From Planctomycetota bacterium (GTDB lineage: Bacteria; Planctomycetota; Phycisphaerae; UBA1845; PWPN01), in NCBI GenBank assembly GCA_016209665.1, contig JACQVT010000479.1:1-8150 (forward strand): a DNA stretch of 8,150 bases, read 5' to 3'. Of this stretch, positions 5,084 through 8,150 are shown one piece after another. Numbering within the stretch: the stretch's first letter is position 1; every line of letters starts with the position of its first letter. Below the pieces are notes generated by a model. The model worked only from the letters and a program-made list of their open reading frames with translations, had not been told where the DNA came from and did not search any database. Position numbers and translations under genes: made by a program.

Positions 5084-7798
5084 CTACTCCTGCTGCGGCC
5101 GAGTTGGGTGGGTCAGCGCGGCCGCCCACTGCCCGTACTCGTCCAGGCAGTCCTGCGGGCTGACGAACCGTTTCCAGACCAGCCGGGCCCGAAACCCGTA
5201 TTCCTGGTCCTGCTCGACCTTGTGGACGACGTACTCGAAATCCCAGGCCGGCCGGGGAAAACGCTTCAATTTGAACTTGAACAGGCTGAACCGGATTTCA
5301 TCGCGGACCGACCACGCGCGGTCGAACATGAGGATCAGCGTCATGTCGCGGGCGGCGCGGCCGTAGTAAAACGGCAGCGTGAACCGCGGGTAGTCGTAGC
5401 TCCAACTGTTCAGATTGAACCGCAGGTCCGGGTCGTAGTCGAGGGCGGCCGCGTCGCGGTGATGGTAGGTGCCGCCCTGATTCCAGTGCGGGTGGCCGGG
5501 CGGAGCATCGGCGGCGATCCAGACCTCCTCGCCGCCCGCCGCCTCGACGCCGCGGAAATGCAGGGCCGCGTCGGCCGCGTCGTTCATGTAGTTGCAGAAG
5601 GAGAAGATCGCACAGCCGCGCTTCCCGAACTTGCCCGCGTCGCGGGGCCGGCAGCGGAACTCGACGTCGACGTAATGCGGAGCTACCAGCGTGTAGCTCA
5701 GCGTGCTGTCGACCGACCACGGGTCGTCGGCGGCCCGCCGCACCAGTTGGACGCCCCGGCCGTCGGGCAACCGACGCATCGTGAACGGACCGCGACGCGG
5801 CGTGAACGAGTTGTTCGGGTTCTCGTGCCCGGCGATGATGTGCTCGAAGTTGATGCCCGCCGACGCCCCCGGCGAATCAGGGTCGTAGGCGTCGAAATCC
5901 GGCGCGTCCTTGACGTTGAACAACGAGTCGATGCCGCTCAGGACCTTCGGCGACTCGGCGTTGTCCTGAAACACCGCGCGCAGGTTGCCATGCTCGATGC
6001 GGATGACGTGCGGGTCCTCGGTGGGGGGGTCCGGCGCCAGTTCGCGATACGGCCGTCTCCGCTCATACAGATGCAATCGCGCCTCAAACGGTTGAACCAA
6101 GTCATCCTGGTCCCATTTGCGGGCACACTCGATAGCTCGCCGAGCGGTGGCCGCGGCCTGATCGAACCGACCTGCTTCAGCGTAGGCGGCGGCCAGTGTG
6201 TCGATCAGTTGTGGATCGTGGCCGACCAGCCGGACCGCGTGTTCCGCGAGGCGAACGGCCTCCGGGCCATCCCGCACCTCGGTGATCGGACTCGTGGCCA
6301 GCATCCAGGCCACGTTGTTCGCCAGGTACTCCTCGTTGGGCAGCAGGTCCAAGGCCCGGCGATACGACCGCACCGCCTCGACGACGTTGCCGCGTTCAGC
6401 CCACCAGCCGCCGAGGGCGTTGTGGAGCCCGGCGTCCTTCGGTCGCAGCTCGGCCGCTTGAGCAAGCCGTCGGATCGCATCGTCAAGGCGGCCCTGGCGC
6501 TTTAGTGCCGCCGCCAGACGCACGTGTAGTTCCGAATCCCGGGGCCGGGTCCGCAGGGCCGCCGTGAAATGGTCTGCCGCCTGGCCCGGCTGGTCGCGCT
6601 CAAAACAGGCGGTGCCCAGCTCCTCGTCGGCCACCCACGCCCGTGGGTTCATGGCGAGCGTCGCCCGCCAGATGGTGTCATCATCCTTGTAGATGTATCC
6701 TTGCCGCCAGGTCTGCACGAACAGCAGGGCAACAACGCACGCGCCCAGGACGGGCGCGACCGCCCGCGGCATGGTCGGCCACCGCCGGCGAGCGGCACAC
6801 ACGGCGGCGACGGCCGTCGCGATGATGCCGATAATCGCGAGGTACTGGTAGTGATCCGCTGCGAGGGAATAGTACATGTGCGCGATGTCGACGAAACCCA
6901 GGACGGGGGCCAGGCTGACCACGAAGTAGCCGAGCCCAAGCAGGCCCCCCCGCGCCCAGGCGTGCTGCCGCCAACGCCACAGGGCGAGCAGCGCTGCGAC
7001 GAGCACGAGCGTGGGCAGATACGACCACCCCGAGGCCGGGTCGACTGACCAGTATGGGTACACGAACGCCAGGTGAATGGGGATGAGCGCCTTGAACAGG
7101 TAGAACCAGACGATCCAGCCCGCTCCCGCCAGCCGTGCCGCGAAGCCCTCGGGCCGGGCGAACTCCGTGCCCACGCCGTACCGGTGGTGGACGTCGAAGC
7201 TGATCCACGTCAGAACCACTGTCAGCAGGAGGAACGGCAGCATGATGACGGAGGACTTGCTCAGCAGGGCCAGCAAATACGACCCCAGGGCGACTGCGTA
7301 GTCCGCCGGGCGCTCCGATTCATCGTACCGGACGTAGAACAGCAACGAAGCGAAAAACATCAGGCCGGCCAGGACGGTCTTGCGTTGAATGATCCAGGCC
7401 ACGCCGGCCACGTTGACCGGGTGGACGGCGAAGATGGCCGCACAGACCCACGCGCCGGGCACGCCGAGCCGCCGCAGCAGTCGCCACACGAGAATCGCGG
7501 TGGCTACGTGCAGGAGCACGTTCTCGACGTGGTAGCCAGCCGGCCGCTCGCCCCACAGCCGCCAGTCGATCCAGAACGTCGTATAGGTCAGCGGCCAGTA
7601 GTCCTCGAAATCGGGGATGAGCCACAGCCACGAGAGGCCTGCGGCTTCGTGGAGGCGAGGGTTGTTGAGCACCAGGGGGTGGTCGTCCCAGATGAACCCG
7701 CCGCGCATGGCGGGGAGGTAGGCGGCGATGGCCAGCAGGATCAGACACGTTGCTCGAGCGATAGCCGTCCCGGACGGTCCGCGCATGGGCCCCAGCAT
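5084..7798 (-). CDS. Polytopic membrane GT-C/TMTC-like protein with TPRs and a fused C-terminal domain
   Basis: This 904-residue protein is counted from ATG 7798. Residues 1 to about 370 hold many membrane helices and look like the GT-C glycosyltransferases of the TMTC/PMT type. FIWDD (35-39) follows helix 1, HPVNVAGVAWIIQRKTVLAG (126-145) is the family's HPV..VAW..RK..L motif, and ADHYQYLAIIG (314-324) is the usual loop before the last helices. About five TPRs follow at 387-562, three of them regular 34-residue units. HLYERRRPYRE (576-586) resembles the normal end of such proteins. Here the frame continues for about 300 more residues: a Trp/Tyr/Phe-rich, beta-looking domain (about 600-880) with NPNNSFTPRRGP, FSFCNYMNDAADAALHFRG and TLPFYYGRAARDMTLILMF. 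I do not recognise a named family for it. The start is uncertain: ATG 7786 is close by, and a TTG at 7876 adds 26 unlikely residues. No good ribosome site is seen at any of them. The role is probably sugar transfer or protein glycosylation at the envelope, but this is inferred. Confidence 0.85.
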   Translation of the reverse strand: MLGPMRGPSGTAIARATCLILLAIAAYLPAMRGGFIWDDHPLVLNNPRLHEAAGLSWLWLIPDFEDYWPLTYTTFWIDWRLWGERPAGYHVENVLLHVATAILVWRLLRRLGVPGAWVCAAIFAVHPVNVAGVAWIIQRKTVLAGLMFFASLLFYVRYDESERPADYAVALGSYLLALLSKSSVIMLPFLLLTVVLTWISFDVHHRYGVGTEFARPEGFAARLAGAGWIVWFYLFKALIPIHLAFVYPYWSVDPASGWSYLPTLVLVAALLALWRWRQHAWARGGLLGLGYFVVSLAPVLGFVDIAHMYYSLAADHYQYLAIIGIIATAVAAVCAARRRWPTMPRAVAPVLGACVVALLFVQTWRQGYIYKDDDTIWRATLAMNPRAWVADEELGTACFERDQPGQAADHFTAALRTRPRDSELHVRLAAALKRQGRLDDAIRRLAQAAELRPKDAGLHNALGGWWAERGNVVEAVRSYRRALDLLPNEEYLANNVAWMLATSPITEVRDGPEAVRLAEHAVRLVGHDPQLIDTLAAAYAEAGRFDQAAATARRAIECARKWDQDDLVQPFEARLHLYERRRPYRELAPDPPTEDPHVIRIEHGNLRAVFQDNAESPKVLSGIDSLFNVKDAPDFDAYDPDSPGASAGINFEHIIAGHENPNNSFTPRRGPFTMRRLPDGRGVQLVRRAADDPWSVDSTLSYTLVAPHYVDVEFRCRPRDAGKFGKRGCAIFSFCNYMNDAADAALHFRGVEAAGGEEVWIAADAPPGHPHWNQGGTYHHRDAAALDYDPDLRFNLNSWSYDYPRFTLPFYYGRAARDMTLILMFDRAWSVRDEIRFSLFKFKLKRFPRPAWDFEYVVHKVEQDQEYGFRARLVWKRFVSPQDCLDEYGQWAAALTHPTRPQQE

Positions 7799-7822
7799 GA
7801 CGCCACCGCTCGACAAGCACAA

Positions 7823-7845
7823 GGCCCGGTCGCAAGGGCCGGGCC
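7823..7845. other. GC-rich hairpin upstream of the TPR gene
   Basis: GGCCCGG (7823-7829) and CCGGGCC (7839-7845) form a perfect 7-bp stem around a 9-base loop. On the minus strand it lies 25 bp before the chosen ATG of the TPR gene and would be in its 5' leader. This argues mildly against the upstream TTG start, which would put the stem inside coding sequence. Confidence 0.4.
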
Positions 7846-7950
7846 CTGGAGGAGGGATAACGCTCGTGAGAGCCAAACCTGAACCGCGATCACACGCGAC
7901 GAGACCGTCGAAGCCCGAACAACAGCAGACCGCCGCCCAGAAGGGCCGAA

Positions 7951-7975
7951 GAAAAGGGGGTCTTCAGACGCCCCC
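7951..7975 (-). terminator. Leftward intrinsic terminator-like hairpin
   Basis: Read on the minus strand, GGGGG, then CGTCTGAAGA, then CCCCC is followed at once by TTTTCTTC. The 5-bp GC stem can extend by two or three pairs past a 2-base bulge. The U-rich run lies on the minus-strand side only. It lies upstream of the TPR gene. It would stop leftward transcripts arriving from beyond the window, or act as an attenuator if the TPR promoter lies to its right. Confidence 0.5.
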
Positions 7976-8000
7976 GCGCTAGTTCCGGCCCCGGCGTCGG

Positions 8001-8026
8001 TTAAAAAAGGAAAAGCGTTTTTTTTA
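8001..8026. promoter_or_regulatory. AT-rich tract with A and T runs
   Basis: A run of six A, a run of four A and a run of eight T occur within 26 bp, sharply unlike the surrounding GC-rich DNA. The tract ends about 33 bp before the rightward -35 box, farther than a standard UP element. It could be curved upstream DNA or part of a leftward promoter. The A and T runs pair only weakly, so I do not call a terminator. Confidence 0.3.
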
Positions 8027-8058
8027 GCGGATTCTTCTGAGGATCGCCGGTGGGCGTA

Positions 8059-8086
8059 TTGACTCGGCGGTGGGTTTTGGTAGCAT
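8059..8086 (+). promoter_or_regulatory. Sigma-70-type promoter for a gene beyond the right edge
   Basis: TTGACT (8059-8064) matches five of six bases of the -35 consensus, and TAGCAT (8081-8086) matches four of six of the -10 box, with a 16-bp spacer. Transcription would start near 8093. A leader hairpin and a strong Shine-Dalgarno site follow in the right order, which supports this reading. Confidence 0.6.
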
Positions 8087-8106
8087 GGGCGCTAGGAATC
8101 GGGTCC

Positions 8107-8125
8107 GGGTCCAAGCGCTGGACCC
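8107..8125 (+). other. Leader hairpin in the rightward transcript
   Basis: GGGTCCA (8107-8113) and TGGACCC (8119-8125) form a perfect 7-bp stem with a 5-base AGCGC loop, five bases before the ribosome binding site. Positions 8101-8112 are also a direct GGGTCC repeat, so the upstream copy could compete for the same pairing partner. No T run follows, so it is not a terminator. A stabilising or translation-control role is possible. Confidence 0.45.
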
Positions 8126-8130
8126 TGATC

Positions 8131-8140
8131 GAGGAGGAGG
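8131..8140 (+). promoter_or_regulatory. Strong Shine-Dalgarno site near the right edge
   Basis: GAGGAGGAGG contains the full AGGAGG core, whereas none of the genes inside the window has a strong site. With normal spacing the start codon would fall at about 8147-8153 or just after, so the coding sequence itself is outside the window. Together with the promoter and leader hairpin upstream, this marks the start of a rightward gene that is probably well expressed. Confidence 0.55.
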
Positions 8141-8150
8141 CCGCCGCGGC

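Larger units (their letters stand above)
7799..8150. other. Noncoding region between the TPR gene and a gene beyond the right edge
   Basis: About 350 bp without a convincing gene. Right to left it holds a ribosome site, leader hairpin and promoter pointing right (8059-8140), an AT-rich tract (8001-8026), a leftward terminator-like hairpin (7951-7975), a short reading-frame remnant (7890-8000, minus) and a GC hairpin (7823-7845). Frames crossing it lack start signals and family resemblance. Confidence 0.7.

Noticed and set aside
5108..6505. 465-codon plus-strand open frame
   Set aside because: Antisense to the TPR protein's C-terminal half, whose reading frame has clear TPRs and continuous domain structure; this frame is Arg/Val-rich without motifs.
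7799..7876. TTG start giving 26 more residues to the TPR protein
   Set aside because: The added stretch is Pro/Gly/Cys-rich, contains the 7823-7845 hairpin, and has no usable ribosome site; the protein fits better starting just before the first membrane helix.
7073..7882. 269-codon plus-strand open frame
   Set aside because: Opposite the membrane part of the TPR protein; polar, His/Gln/Arg-rich mirror composition of a hydrophobic gene.
8001..8026. A-run/T-run pair as a rightward intrinsic terminator
   Set aside because: The possible stem is almost all A-T pairs, with no GC-rich base and no rightward gene ending just before it.
8085..8150. ATG at 8085 opening a frame that runs to the right edge
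   Set aside because: The ATG overlaps the proposed -10 box, has no ribosome site, and its product is Arg/Gly-rich; the strong ribosome site at 8131-8140 points to a later start.

Overview
The window reads as a GC-rich bacterial chromosome segment, most likely from a member of the Planctomycetota (possibly a Phycisphaerae-like lineage). The reasons are the coding style (high GC, weak or absent Shine-Dalgarno sites), an ECF sigma factor gene next to an anti-sigma and an STN-module protein gene, and a large membrane protein with a TMTC-type glycosyltransferase-C fold plus TPRs, which is common in that phylum. The lineage call is inference; there is no rRNA or other marker to fix it. No tRNA, rRNA, CRISPR array, insertion sequence or phage gene was seen.

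Layout. (1) Positions 1-2822, minus strand: a compact three-gene cluster read right to left, made of an ECF sigma factor (2208-2822), a membrane-anchored anti-sigma-like protein with a duplicated cytoplasmic domain (1218-2177), and an exported protein with two STN/secretin-N-like modules (1-1161, cut off by the window edge). Gaps are 30 and 56 bp, so they are probably one operon. (2) Positions 2823-2984: a divergent intergenic region holding a perfect 7-bp inverted repeat and a consensus TATAAT facing the sigma gene. (3) Positions 2985-5074, plus strand: panC (pantothenate synthetase) and lgt (prolipoprotein diacylglyceryl transferase), 11 bp apart. The Lgt carries an insertion of roughly 120 residues before its conserved HPxQLY motif and a basic C-terminal tail. 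(4) Positions 5084-7798, minus strand, converging on lgt with only 9 bp between the stop codons: a 904-residue polytopic membrane protein with TPRs and an extra C-terminal domain of about 290 residues. (5) Positions 7799-8150: noncoding, with hairpins, an AT-rich tract and a good rightward promoter, leader hairpin and Shine-Dalgarno site for a gene that must begin just past the right edge.

How the genes work together. The minus-strand trio looks like a self-contained envelope-signalling unit. By analogy with FecI-FecR-FecA, an exported STN-module protein could pass a signal to the membrane-spanning anti-sigma factor, which would release the sigma factor. panC (coenzyme A precursor synthesis) and lgt (first step of lipoprotein maturation) are housekeeping genes that share a transcript by proximity rather than by pathway. 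The large TPR protein is probably an envelope glycosyltransferase-like protein whose C-terminal domain has been added to an otherwise complete TPR protein.

The points most worth following are the sigma / double-domain anti-sigma / double-STN cluster, the enlarged Lgt, and the C-terminal fusion on the TPR protein.
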